NCBI RefSeq assembly: GCF_964355755.1
Contig: NC_092677.1
Span: forward strand, 1,617,001 to 1,681,000
DNA length: 64,000 nt
Source: Antedon mediterranea
Taxonomy: Eukaryota; Echinodermata; Crinoidea; Comatulida; Antedonidae
Direction of reading: 5' to 3'
In this document: in pieces, positions 22,301 to 33,480 of the stretch
Position numbering within the stretch: position 1 is the stretch's first letter
Layout: each line of letters opens with the position of its first letter
Program-made: the position numbers and the translations under genes
The notes under the pieces: generated by a model
The model's input: the letters and a program-made list of their open reading frames with translations, nothing else
Databases searched by the model: none
What the model was told of the DNA's origin: nothing

Positions 22301-25300
22301 TTAAGCGTTTACAAAATTTCTATGAGTGCGCATATTTTTGCGTGCGCACTGCGCGTTAAATGTTATTGCGAACTCTTTTTGCCCGATTTCTGTTTTCTTG
22401 ACTTACTTTTCAACGCGAAATTACGTTATACGAGCACGTCAAAAGTGACAGGCTACGCACGTGTAAATTAAAAAAATATAAATGTTTTTAAACATTTCAA
22501 CATTTTTAAACATGTTCAGTAATTTCGGTCAGTATAGTTCACTATGTCGGTCGGTCGGTCTGTCTGTCGGTCTGTCGGTCTGTCTGTCGGTCCGGTATCA
22601 CTATGCATTGTAGCACGCGACTTAATGGCTGTTGGCCTTGTTATTTACAGTCGAAATACAAATTTAATTCATGTATTTTACAGTAAAAAGCATGTTTGTT
22701 ACTCAAATACATTTATTTATTATTATTATTATCAGTATTGAATGCTTGTGATAACAGTGCTTGTCAGAATGGAGCTGCTTGTGTCCAGGTTTCTGGTTCG
22801 TGCACAGCATACACGTGTACCTGTCCAGACTGTTATACTGGAACATTCTGTGAGACTTGTAAGTTCTATGTTTTTCTGTTTGCTTTATTTACAGTTCAAA
22901 TACAAATTTGATTCATGTATTTTACAGTATAAAGCATGTTTGTTACTCAAATACATTTATTTATTATTATTATTATCAGTATTGAATGCATGCTCCAACA
23001 ATGCTTGTCAGAATGGAGGTGGTTGTGTCCAGGTTTCTGGTTCGTGCACAGCATACACGTGTACCTGTCCAGACTGTTATACTGGACAATTCTGTGAGAC
23101 TCGTAAGTTCTATGTTTTCCTGTTTGTTTTTATTTACAATTCAAATACAAATTTGATTCATGTATTTTACAGTAAAAAGCATGTTTGTTACTCAAATAAA
23201 TTTATTTATTATTATTATTATCAGTATTGAATGCATGCTCCAACCATGCTTGTCAGAATGGAGGTGGTTGTGTCCAGGTTTCTGGTTCCTGTACAGCATA
23301 CACATGTGCCTGTCCATCATGTTTTACTGGAACATTCTGTGAAACTGGTAAGTTCTATGTTTTTTCTGCTTGTCTTTATCAGAATTCAAATATGTATTTT
23401 ACAGTCTATAGTTTTCTGAAACTGTAATTTTTTCTTTTGTATAATATTCACTACCAGCGTCTGATGCTTGGGACGCAAGTTCTATGTTTGTCTGCTTGTC
23501 AGCCCGTGCCGACTGAATCTTCCCTATAATATTCCAGTATAAATGTAACTAGAATGCATTCATTTTTTATTATCAGGAAATGCTTGCACTGGCAACATTT
23601 GTCAGAATGGAGCTGCTTGTTTCCCGGTTTCAGGTTCGTGCACAGCATACACATGTACCTGTCCAGACTGTTATACTGGACAATTCTGTGAGACTTGTAA
23701 GTTCTATGTTTTTCTGTTTGTTTTCAGTCGCGTGGAAGCGACTCTATAGTTCACTATGTCGGTCGGTTGGTCGGTCTGTCTGTCTGTCGGTCTGTCTGTC
23801 GGTCTGTCTGTCTGTCTGTTGGTCCGGTATCACTATGCGTTTTATCGCTTTCTGACCTTATCTTGATATCAGTTTAATCTAGCTAAGTCAATTGTTCACA
23901 GAATATTCCTTATGGCCAGGAATCGATGTGGTTATGTTTTCACGGTGCGCAATAAAAAATTACGTGGTCTGCGCACGATTTAACGAAATCACGTTTCTAA
24001 TCATATCTTCACAACCATGAATCACAATTAAATAAAATTTGGTACTCATAAATTTCAGGGCATAAATCATCATATGGCAATACAATTACGTGCGTAGCGT
24101 ATGTAACGCATGCGTACGCGCGCTTAAAATTTTCAAAATTTATTTTCGATGAAATAAGAGTACGTTTCAGGCAATTTTAAGCGTTTACAAAATTTCTATG
24201 AGTGCGCATATTTTTGCGTGCGCACTGCGCGTTAAATGTTATTGCGAACTCTTTTTGCCCGATTTCTGTTTTCTTGACTTACTTTTCAACGCGAAATTAC
24301 GTTATACGAGCACGTCAAAAGTGACAGGCTACGCACGTGTAAATTAAAAAAATATAAATGTTTTTAAACATTTCAACATTTTTAAACATGTTCAGTAATT
24401 TCGGTCAGTATAGTTCACTATGTCGGTCGGTCGGTCTGTCTGTCGGTCTGTCGGTCTGTCTGTCGGTCCGGTATCACTATGCATTGTAGCACGCGACTTA
24501 ATGGCTGTTGGCCTTGTTATTTACAGTCGAAATACAAATTTAATTCATGTATTTTACAGTAAAAAGCATGTTTGTTACTCAAATACATTTATTTATTATT
24601 ATTATTATCAGTATTGAATGCTTGTGATAACAGTGCTTGTCAGAATGGAGCTGCTTGTGTCCAGGTTTCTGGTTCGTGCACAGCATACACGTGTACCTGT
24701 CCAGACTGTTATACTGGAACATTCTGTGAGACTTGTAAGTTCTATGTTTTTCTGTTTGCTTTATTTACAGTTCAAATACAAATTTGATTCATGTATTTTA
24801 CAGTATAAAGCATGTTTGTTACTCAAATACATTTATTTATTATTATTATCAGTATTGAATGCATGCTCCAACAATGCTTGTCAGAATGGAGGTGGTTGTG
24901 TCCAGGTTTCTGGTTCCTGTACAGCATACACATGTACCTGTCCAGACTGTTATACTGGACAATTCTGTGAGACTTGTAAGTTCTATGTTTTCCTGTTTGT
25001 TTTTATTTACAGTTCAAATACAAATTTAATTCATGTATTTTACAGTAAAAAGCATGTTTGTTACTCAAATACATTTATTTATTATTATTATTATCAGTAT
25101 TGAATGCTTGTGATAACAGTGCTTGTCAGAATGGAGCTGCTTGTGTCCAGGTTTCTGGTTCCTGTACAGCATACACATGTGCCTGTCCATCATGTTTTAC
25201 TGGAACATTCTGTGAAACTGGTAAGTTCTATGTTTTTTCTGCTTGTCTTTATCAGAATTCAAATATGTATTTTACAGTCTATAGTTTTCTGAAACTGTAA

Positions 25301-28044
25301 TTTTTTCTTTTGTATAATAATCACTATCAGCGTCTGATGCTTGGGACGCAAGTTCAATATTTGTCTGCTTGTCAGCCCGTGCCGACTGAATCTTCCCTAT
25401 AATATTCCAGTATAAATGTAACTAGAATGCATTCATTTTTTATTATCAGGAAATGCTTGCACTGGCAACATTTGTCAGAATGGAGCTGCTTGTTTCCCGG
25501 TTTCAGGTTCGTGCACAGCATACACGTGTACCTGTCCAGACTGTTATACTGGACAATTCTGTGTGACTTGTAAGTTCTATGTTTTTCTGTTTGTTTTATT
25601 TACAGTTCAAATACAAATTTAATTCATGTATTTTACAGTATAAAGCATGTTTGTTACTCAAATACATTTATTTATTTATTATTGTCAGTATTGAATGCAT
25701 GCTCCAACAATGCTTGTCAGAATGGAGATGGTTGTGTCCAGGTTTCTGGTTCCTGTACATTATACACGTGTTCCTGTCCATCATGTTATACTGGACAATT
25801 CTGTGAGACTTGTAAGTTCTATGTTTTTTTGGTTTTTTTTTATTTACAGTTCAAATACAAATGTGATTCATGTATTATGAATCAAATTATGTATAATGCA
25901 TGTTTGTTACTCAAATATTTTTATTTATTATTATTATCAGTGTTAAATGCTTGTAACAACAATGCTTGTCAGAATGGAGCTGCTTGTATCCAGGTTTCTG
26001 GTTCCTGTACATTATACACGTGTTCCTGTCCATCATGTTATACTGGACAATTCTGTGAGACTTGTAAGTTTTATGGGTTTTTTTTTGGTTTTTTTTATTT
26101 ACAGTTCAAATACAAATGTGATTCATGTATTATGAATCAAATTATGTATAATGCATGTTTGTTACTCAAATACATTATTTATTATTATTATCAGCATTGA
26201 ATGCATGCTCCAACAACTCATGTCAGAATGGAGGTGCATGTGTCCAGGTTTCTGGTTCCTGTACAGCATACACGTGTACCTGTCCATCATGTTTTAGTGG
26301 AACATTATGTGAAACTGGTAAGTTCTGTGTGTGTCTCTTGTCTTTATCACAGTTCAAATACAAATTCATGTATTTTACAGAAAAAAAAGCATTTTAGTAA
26401 CTCGAATACTGTACATTCATTACTATTATCAGGATCAAATTCTTGCTCCAGTCATAGTTGTCTAAATGGAGGTTCATGTAAAACTGTTACGGGTTCCTGT
26501 TCAGAATACACATGTACCTGTTCATCATGTTTTAATGGAACGTTCTGTGGAAATGGTAAGCTTTGTGTCTGTTTGTCTTTTTTCTTTTCATAGTTTAAAT
26601 ACAAATTCAATTCTTATGTTTTACCGTATATTAATTAACTCGAATACATTCATTTTTAAAAACAGCGTCAAATGGTTGCTCCAACAACCTTTGTCAGAAT
26701 GGAGGTACATGTAACACTGTTGTTGGTTCCTGTACAGCATACACGTGTACCTGTCCATCATGTTATACTGGAACCTTCTGTCAAACATGTAAGTTCTATG
26801 TTTGTCTGCTTGTCACTACCAAATGTCAGGTATAATTGGTAAATATTACAGTCTATTATGCTTACGATTGACGCCATATTTACCTGTTTATCATGCATAT
26901 TGGACAATTACAGTTATTTATTTTTCAAAAACTACTTTATGTAATCTCAATATTTTCTTTCTATTTAATACCAGTGTTGAATGCTTGTTCCAGCCACGTT
27001 TGTCAGAATGACGCTACTTGCAACCAGCATTCCTGTACAGTATACACATGCACCTGTCCTACTTACTACATTGGAACGTTCTGTGAAACTTGTAAGTTCT
27101 TAGTTTGTCTTCTTCTGTCAAACAATTTTTTAATACGCAAATGCGTCTATGGTTTTAGATTAAGATTTGTTAATAGTGAAAATGATTAGGTAGGTGTACT
27201 ACAAACTATCTGTTGCGATATTCACCCTCTTCACTAAGTGGAAAAATCATATTTTAGTGTGATTTTCCGTTTTGTATTAATTTCTGTTGTATAATATGGA
27301 ATATTTATTTGAAATGAAAAGTTAACGACATTTTTTTAAACATAAACACAGATTTAGGTTTGACTTCAGAGACTTCAGATGACTCAACGAGTCTTGCTGT
27401 CATATTCGTGTTTGTTGGAACAGTCATTGGCATTATTTTCACACTTTTAATATTTTGTTTGATCAGAAAAATGATAATGCCAAGTCCACAACAGGTAAGA
27501 TGCATTAAAAAATAAAATAAGTTATCCTAGGTCGTATTGAGATGAATGCATTTGGATATCATATTTAAACTCAATACAGTACTGTATTATTGTGTCATTA
27601 AATCAACGAATCGCAAATGCTACACTATAAACTAATAATATTTAATTGGGTTTTTTTTTCATGTTTTTTAAGGTAACGGAATCGGAAAATGACAATCAAA
27701 CAGGGGTAATTAAATAACTATTTGAATATTACTTTTCAGCAACATCACCTTCATAATACATCATTTCTAATTCTTAACTAAATAATTTTAAATCATAATG
27801 ACAACCAAAATTGACACACCATTGTAAACAAACCCAGTTTCTACCGACATTTATTTGAACAATTAGAAACTTTAAGCTTTTAACATGTTGCTAATTACAA
27901 TATAATTTCTAAATTGCTTTTTAGATACCTTCTTCTATTGATGAAATAAATCCGGACAGCAATCGTGTTTACGATGAGATACAAACAACCGATATAAGGA
28001 ACACAGTTGTATATGCGAATCAGATGTTCGAAACAGAAACTTAA
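16310..28044 (+). CDS. Gene B: Ig + 18 EGF single-pass receptor with tyrosine tail
   Basis: Exons: 16310-16358 signal; 16788-17147 Ig; 17356-17475 EGF1; 21104-21226, 21349-21471, 21701-21820, 22736-22858, 22980-23102, 23225-23347, 23577-23696, 24612-24734, 24853-24975, 25098-25220, 25450-25569, 25689-25811, 25941-26063, 26195-26317, 26433-26555, 26666-26788, 26975-27091 EGF2-18; 27352-27494 TM; 27673-27705 micro-exon; 27925-28044 tail. Joined length is 2901 bp, 966 aa, with no stop in frame. Everything up to the TM is phase 1-1, so any EGF exon can be skipped or duplicated without frame change. Sixteen EGFs have eight cysteines and the first and last have seven. The signal peptide is MFPENKDIYLVTFLIQ-VLFCICYG. 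It is a surface receptor or adhesion protein with an unknown ligand. Copy number may be affected by assembly because of the 1,876-bp duplication. Confidence 0.8.
16788..17147 (+). other. Gene B Ig domain
   Basis: 360 bp, phase 1-1. It reads EGSDTRMTCAYT...PIVTWNK...DDDRILVITNTLRIDSGTYQCEVVIFDDPP, a V-type Ig with both cysteines and tryptophan. It is strongly similar to gene A Ig1, so the two genes share an N-terminal origin. Confidence 0.88.
17356..17475 (+). other. Gene B EGF1 (seven cysteines)
   Basis: It reads NDCINHACSNGGFCTQSSSS..YTCSCPMCFFGQLCET. It keeps the extra cysteine after C5 (PMC) but lacks the one between C3 and C4, which leaves an odd number. Confidence 0.85.
17830..18725. 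mobile_element. Foldback element 2 with 9-bp target duplication
   Basis: The ends GCGATTTTTTTTTTCGTACA and the reverse complement of the right end agree. The arms continue for about 150 bp (AACTT..GGGGACCCCC, TCATGAAACGTCACAAAATA, GTGTGCACCCAAGCGTATA). The flanks are GTCCGGGAG at 17821-17829 and 18726-18734. It lies inside gene B's long intron and splits an older repeat rich in GGTCCGGC. No transposase is seen. Confidence 0.85.
18736..20690. other. Gene B intron, repeat-rich, no exon recognised
   Basis: Contains the rest of the split GGTCCGG repeat (to about 18860), a (CAA)n run at 19178-19225 and two diverged copies of TTGACGATTAAA.CGAATTTA (19385 and 20097) about 710 bp apart. At 20638-20674 a perfect hairpin CTAGATGGTACGC / GCGTACCATCTAG has an 11-base loop. 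Confidence 0.55.
20728..20845 (+). pseudogene. Fossil EGF exon
   Basis: The sequence GAGTTACTCCAACAACCTTTG, then CCAGAAT, and later GCCTGTACATCATGCTATACTGGACAGT, follows the EGF exon pattern but has stops, deletions and no splice sites. Confidence 0.55.
21845..22645 (+). mobile_element. Long GGTC/TGTC-repeat element (copy in duplication unit 1)
   Basis: It begins AGTCGCGTGGAAGCGACTCT and ends AGCACGCGACTTAATGGCTG TTGGCC. The terminal AGTCGCGTG and CACGCGACT are inverted. Each end carries a block TAGTTCACTATGTCGG (TCGG/TCTG)n CCGGTATCACTATGC. The core is richer in CpG (GTGCGTAGCGTATG, GCGTGCGCACTGCGCG). No open frame of note. Confidence 0.75.
23721..24521 (+). mobile_element. Long GGTC/TGTC-repeat element (copy in duplication unit 2)
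   Basis: It is identical by eye to the element 1,876 bp upstream and was copied with the tandem duplication rather than inserted independently. Confidence 0.75.
27352..27494 (+). other. Gene B transmembrane exon
   Basis: 143 bp, phase 1 in and phase 0 out. A Ser/Thr-rich stalk (LTSETSDDSTS) is followed by the helix AVIFVFVGTVIGIIFTLLIFCLI and then RKM. Layout and phases match the TM exon of gene A. Confidence 0.88.
27673..28044 (+). other. Gene B cytoplasmic tail (micro-exon and last exon)
   Basis: 27673-27705 is a 33-bp phase 0-0 exon (VTESENDNQTG), clearly the counterpart of gene A's. 27925-28044 ends at TAA and contains YDEI and YANQ, separated by ten residues. YDEI fits Src-type SH2 preference and YANQ fits the Grb2 YxN pattern. 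Neither strictly fits the ITIM rule at position -2. Confidence 0.75.
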
Positions 28045-28157
28045 TGTGTTGAAGGAGTAAACTGTATTTATATTTTATCTAATTATTTAAATGGACTCAA
28101 AAGTAAGTTTTGTAATGTGTTATGTGTTTTTCGAAACCGGACACTCGATGCAGTTCA

Positions 28158-28163
28158 AATAAA
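28158..28163 (+). promoter_or_regulatory. Possible poly(A) signal of gene B
   Basis: AATAAA lies 113 bases after the stop; other candidates lie near 28484. Confidence 0.4.
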
Positions 28164-28359
28164 TGTATGTAATTCTATATTAATTAGTTTAGTTTACAGT
28201 TATATTGTATTATAATGATAGTTCTGATATAATACATAGAATAACACAACATTAACACTATTGTTGAATCGACTATAAGTATTTTATCATTTTGTTTTAT
28301 ATTGACACTGTTGATTCGTCTATTTGTTATATAAATATTTTTATATAGTTTATTATATA

Positions 28360-28740
28360 TCATTGTTGTTACTTTGGGAGTACGGAACCTGAACTCTTGT
28401 TATAGTGATTAGGTTCACTTTTAGGTTCCTGCCTACTCCCTTAGTTTCTGTGTTTTTATGTGTTTTTGTAACTGGTTTTTGGCAATAAATAATAATAACT
28501 ATACACAATCAATTTATAATTTTAAAAATACCAATCTAAATATATATAAATTTTAATAAATAATAATTATTATAATAACAACAACAGTAGTAATGACAAT
28601 AATTACTATAGTAAAAATAACAACAATTTTAAATGTAAATATGTATATGTTTGTATGATGTAGTATGTTTAAGCGGATATTAGCCCTTGATGGCATTTGC
28701 AGCAATAAAGAAATTGTATTGAATTGAATTGAAATTTTAG
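28360..28740 (+). mobile_element. LINE/SINE tail sequences
   Basis: 28370-28500 has the inverted pieces GGGAGTACGGAACCTGAAC and AGGTTCCTGCCTACTCCC followed by AATAAATAATAA. 28660-28737 ends GCAGCAATAAAGAAATTGTA with TTGAATTGAATTG. Both look like retroposon 3' ends without coding sequence. Confidence 0.45.
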
Positions 28741-29203
28741 TTAAGGTATTTAGCTATGTATCACTGCTGCGTCTTTTTTGTTTGCTTTTGTGTTCTAGAT
28801 ATTATATTAAATATAATAATAAACTATTTACTAATTCCTGTATATTTGTTAATCAATTGATTCAATCAGTTGGAGATGGACAATACCGTATTGTACATAT
28901 AGCATAAGAGAAGTAAAAATAACAAAATCTTTCCAATATAAGTCTAAAAGGCAAAATAAACTAAAACAGGAACAAACTACATTTCAGCATACAATAAAGC
29001 TAGAGTTAATAGTGAAATTTGTAATGAAGGCAGGCAAAGTATACCGGTTTGGTAATTCTGCTGATTGTTCAACTTTGCAACCGTAAGTAAAAATACTGAA
29101 ATTATTTATTTTTCCACAGAAATAATAATAATCAAAGATCAAGAAAATAATTAAATAATTAACTAATTTAATTTATCAATAATTTTTTTTTTTTTAATTT
29201 AGT

Positions 29204-29297
29204 TTCAGGTACAACTTCCCAAACACCAGTGAAAGCGAATTCTAGTAGAGTCAACGTTGGTGAAGGTGCAACAATTACATGTTATACATTTTGTTAA
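29204..29297 (+). pseudogene. Orphan truncated Ig exon
   Basis: After TTTAATTTAG the frame reads SGTTSQTPVKANSSRVNVGEGATITCYTFC and then stops. This is the A-B strand half of an Ig exon with its first cysteine, cut off before the core tryptophan. It is evidence for a further lost receptor copy after gene B. Confidence 0.55.
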
Positions 29298-30665
29298 AGG
29301 AGTCATTACCCGTGAGATTTGATTTACATAAAACATTTTTATGAGATTTTGTTTGTGTTTGTTGTTTATTTATATTAATAATTGTTTTAATGTATTACAT
29401 TTCTCACTAATTCTTTTTTAATTTATGATTTTTGTAAAAAAACTTACGTTTTCTGTCTGGCAATATATCCAGAGACAAACTAATAAGTCAATCCGATAGA
29501 TTTGTCAACAGGTTCAAATCTAAATAATATATCCATAGAAAAGTGATCCAAACAGAATAAATCAATGGAAAATTTTGTAGAACACGCCTCAATGCAAAAA
29601 CAAAACTCATTATTGTCGATAAACACAAATCTATAGCCACACAAAACTGGTTAATACATCCAAGAAAATCGTGGAATCTTGATCTCTTGTGTTTCAATTC
29701 CCATAGGCCTAGTATTAATCTTATATACTAAACAAGACGAAACAAACTACCGTATTGCTCTTTTTTACTACTACAGTACTTAGAAGAACAAAGTAAACCA
29801 AGCTCCTGTGGTGGACACCTGTTTATGAAAATTAGCGTAGTAATTCTATACTATACGGTATATATTCTGGCGTGTTCTGTAGATATTTTCTCAATGTGAT
29901 TCATTACACTCTTAATAATAAAATATTATAAAAATCTAACAATATAAAATATTTTGTTCAAAGTTATTTATTTGTTGGTGCTTCTTTTTTTTTTTTTAAT
30001 ATGGTTTTAAAAAATGTCGTCTCAAACTGTGGGATAGATTAATATTATAATTTGTAGTGTGTCGGACGGCGCCCCGTATCACAAAAGTATCTACACGTCA
30101 CAGAGACTAACTTAAACAAGAAATATTTCTTACAAAAAACGCCGCGTAACTTTTTGACTGGACAGTTGTAAGAACAGTCTTCATTAATCTAATATAATAG
30201 GTCGGCCAATCAAAACGCAAGTGAACAATTGGGACTTTACTAATTGTGATTTATGTCATTGGCCTGTCAGCACAGTCGTTTCTTTCTAGAATTAAACGCA
30301 CAAACTTGTATTGGGAATAATGTATGTGGTTATTACTATCGCATTTAGGTATTGATAATAATAATAATATGGCTTTTGAATATATAATTACTGTCTGTAG
30401 AATAACATTTATACATTTTCGGTTCGCGATGAAAAGTTATATGAATGGATTTGTAATAGGTATTTATAATAATAGTATATGGGTTGTATTATTGCTAAGC
30501 TATCACCAAATCGCGTTATAACATTATTTCTCAGGGTTTTTTGCACCATTGATCAATACCAAACGCGTATCGGTATTATAGTTTTTAATGAATCATCACA
30601 TTAATAAAAATACCCAATTAAATCAATCGCGTCAGTCCAATTCCGACTTATGTTTCGATCACATA

Positions 30666-30820
30666 GTTCTCTGTCTACACTGTCCCAACTAGTTTAACAA
30701 AAAAAGTGTGATGTGCCCAAATATGGTAGTGATATGCCCGAATATCGTAGTGATATAACATCGTCATATCTATATAATATGGGCACATCATATTTAGTTT
30801 GATAGTATAGACAGAGCTTA
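30666..30820. mobile_element. MITE, same family as 5794-5938
   Basis: Starts AGTTCTCTGTCTACACTGTC and ends GATAGTATAGACAGAGCTTA. Inside are repeated motifs GTGATGTGCCCAAATATGGTA, also seen in the copies near 38300 and 38870. Confidence 0.7.
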
Positions 30821-30835
30821 AGGATTATATTTAAA

Positions 30836-31110
30836 AAATGTTTTCTTACATTTTGAACGGAAGTATTTATTTGTTTATAAGCCCAATTTTCCAGTCTTAA
30901 TTTTACGTTTTGAAAAAAAGTATTTATTTGTTTATAAGCCCAATTTTCCAGTCTTAATTTTACATTTTGAAAAAAAAAGTATTTTATTTGTTGATAAGCC
31001 CAATTGTATTTTGAACGAAAGTATTTATTTGTTGATAAGCCCAATTTTGCATTCTTATTTTACATTTTAAATGAAAGTATTTATTTGTTGATAAGCCGAA
31101 TTTTCCAGTT
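30836..31110. repeat. Tandem repeat of about 63 bp, five copies
   Basis: The unit contains GAAAGTATTTATTTGTTGAT, then AAGCCCAATTTTCCAGTCTT, then AATTTTACATTTTGAA. Degenerate solitary units follow at about 31285, 31660 and 31862. Confidence 0.8.
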
Positions 31111-32204
31111 TAATAATAATGACCCCTTCCACAGTGCTTATACCATATACATTTTACATGATATTGACCGTGGGTTCTTTACGCCTCTGATGCATTTGTT
31201 TTTATTGTACCTTTTTAATAAATTATTATATGTTTAGGCCTAATCACACCCAATTTAATGAAACGGTCAGATTCCGATTTCAATTGAACGAAAGTAGTAC
31301 TGTATTTATTATTCATTGATAAGCCAAGGGTCCCATGGCGTTAGCTGATATCTTGAGCATTTGACTCTTGTGTGAACCTGTAACACAAATCATTCTTCAA
31401 AATCTAAAGAAAGAACCTCACACGTCTTTTTTGTGATACACTATGGATATGCCCACGGAAATAATATGTGGACATTGCAAACAATCATAGGTCTACAGTA
31501 ACAAACATAGAATGGCTAATAAGCATAACATTCAGACTTGCTTGTTTTCTAGTGGATTTTTATTTACTTTAGCATGTAGAATAAAACTATTAACAGTGGC
31601 TATATTAATAATTATACTGATTATCCTTGATGTTATCGCGTCTAATAATAAAATATTTTGTTGTTGATAAGCCCAATTTTTCAGCCTTGATTTTACATAT
31701 TGAATGATATTGACCGAGGGTTTTTACGCCTCTATAGCCACTGATCAATACCATAATTAATGTACTTTTTTAAATGAATATTGAAATGTTTCAACATACC
31801 CAATTAAAAAAAACGGTCTGTTTTCGAGTTCATTCTTTTGATTAGAGAGGTTGGAGTTTCATTTTGAACGAAAGTATTTATTTGATTGATAAGCCAAATT
31901 TCTAGTCCTAATGATTTGAGATTCAACGGGTTTTGCTTTCAATTGTATAATAATATAATTATATATATATATATATATATATAAATATAATATTAAGTAT
32001 AATTATGAATTCACCAACACTTTCAGGCCCGGGCCCGAGTTTGTGTAGACCAGACTTCCATGCACAGCCACATGTTAAGGAATATGAATCTCTTTATGAT
32101 TTTAATATGGTTCGAAATGATATTACACAACAACAATTAGACAGCAACTGTGCAAGAGTCCAACTAATAAAATCGGAATGATCAATTAATTGAACATTTA
32201 CAGC

Positions 32205-32572
32205 ATAAGGCCCATACACTAGGACAATAACGATCGACGATAAATAGACAAATGTGCATTTTTAATACATAAACCAAAAGAAATATAAACAATTCCTTTG
32301 ATGAAAATTATATTTTCACACGTCCAATCAAATGACGTCATGATTAGTAAGACCAATAATATCGTGACAATACAGCGATTTTATTGTTTTTATTTATCAT
32401 GACGTCATTTGATTGGAATTTGAAAAACATTATTTTTATCAAAGACAGCATAAATGATTATCCTATAGGTCTAGAACGAAAACCTTTCTAATTTCTTTTG
32501 GTTTATGTAAAAGAAATGCATGCTTATATATTATCGTCCGTCGTTATCGTCATAGTGTAATTGGGCCTTTAT
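32205..32572. mobile_element. Palindromic MITE of about 365 bp
   Basis: The left end TAAGGCCCATACACTAGGAC and the right end (reverse complement TAAAGGCCCAATTACACTATG) pair, as do inner segments including ATAACGATCGACGATA and CCAATCAAATGACGTCATGA against TCATGACGTCATTTGATTGG. It could form one long hairpin. Confidence 0.75.
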
Positions 32573-33299
32573 ACAAAAAAAAAATAAATTGATTACGAAG
32601 TTACATGCCATTTTCACCTATCACCAAAAAACTAACCTTTTCAACACTAATTAATTGTTACGAAGCCAATTTATATTATATATTTCATTAAAACTGAACT
32701 TTACGGTAAATGAAGAGTAAGTATCAGTTAATATGAATAATATAACTAGTAGGTCTATGAACTTGCGTCCAGACACAGAACTGTAACATTACTATCATAA
32801 ATGTTGAAACCACTTATAAAACCTTTTTTTAAAGAAAATATAATTGTGCTAGGAGAAGGCTAATAAACAAATAGATAATGTACAAACCTTTTTCTGGATT
32901 AATTAATGGAGCAGGCGTTCCTAATAATCTGCTGCTGCTACCTAGACTGATTGTTCACCTTCTGACGATAATTGATTGGACCTACCCCCCCCCCCCCCCA
33001 CGGCATCTGATAACCAAAAAAAAATTTACCAGGACTGTTTCAATGATTTAATATCTGACGGCGTATTATTATAACATTGGCCTAGATTGACAGTCATAAA
33101 AAAGAAAGTCATTGTAAATACTTCCCTTTATGTTGACAGAGCCAAAATAAAGTTTTGACCATTATCGAATGATTATTTGACAGTGACTTATTATAATACC
33201 GGCCTGGTTGACAGCAAAAACGAAGTTATTATTTATTAAACAAGATTTTACAGATTTCCGTCTACATCTCAATAATACTGTATTATCAGCAAAGGCTTT

Positions 33300-33480
33300 C
33301 ATGTAGACTCTCTTCTCCCAGACGTTTTTTGGGTCCAGCAGCTACCTATAAATTATAGTCGAGTTTCCAAATTCACAAAACTGTCAGCCTTAGATACTAA
33401 AGCTACCGCTATGAAACAGCTTATTAATGAATGTGTCCTCCTGGGACATAGCTGGCTAGAGCCGCGGCGCGAAAATTATA
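33300..33480. repeat. Dispersed repeat shared with 45410-45590
   Basis: Both contain CCCAGACGTTTTTTGG, AATTATAGTCGAG, TCACAAAA.TGTCAG and GGCTAGAGC.GC.GCG in the same order. Nature unknown. Confidence 0.55.

Larger units (their letters stand above)
21107..24845 (+). repeat. 1,876-bp tandem duplication, near-identical, plus partial third copy
   Basis: Copy 1 is about 21107-22979 and copy 2 about 22980-24855. Every landmark is shifted by exactly 1,876 bp and no base difference was noticed by eye, introns included. Each copy holds four EGF exons and a MITE. A partial third copy, shifted 1,873 bp and lacking the MITE, continues to about 25575. Confidence 0.85.
21104..27091 (+). other. Gene B EGF array: 17 exons (EGF2-EGF18)
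   Basis: Each exon is 117-123 bp, phase 1-1, with acceptors mostly TTATTATCAG and donors T/G/C|gtaagttc. The domain pattern is C-x4-C-x5-C-x6-C-x4-C-x-C-x2-C-x5-C. Compared with a normal EGF there is one extra cysteine between C3 and C4 (GSC) and one just after C5 (PDC or PSC). EGF18 (26975-27091) keeps the first but lacks the second (CPTYYIGTFC). Exon types alternate (DNSAC, SNNAC, SNHAC, TGNIC), reflecting segmental duplication. 25450-25569 has CVT instead of CET at its end. Confidence 0.88.

Noticed and set aside
21355-25292. Repeated frames reading MLV..VRME..VSRFLVP
   Set aside because: These are the +1 frame shadow of the EGF exons; the phase-consistent frame is the EGF one.
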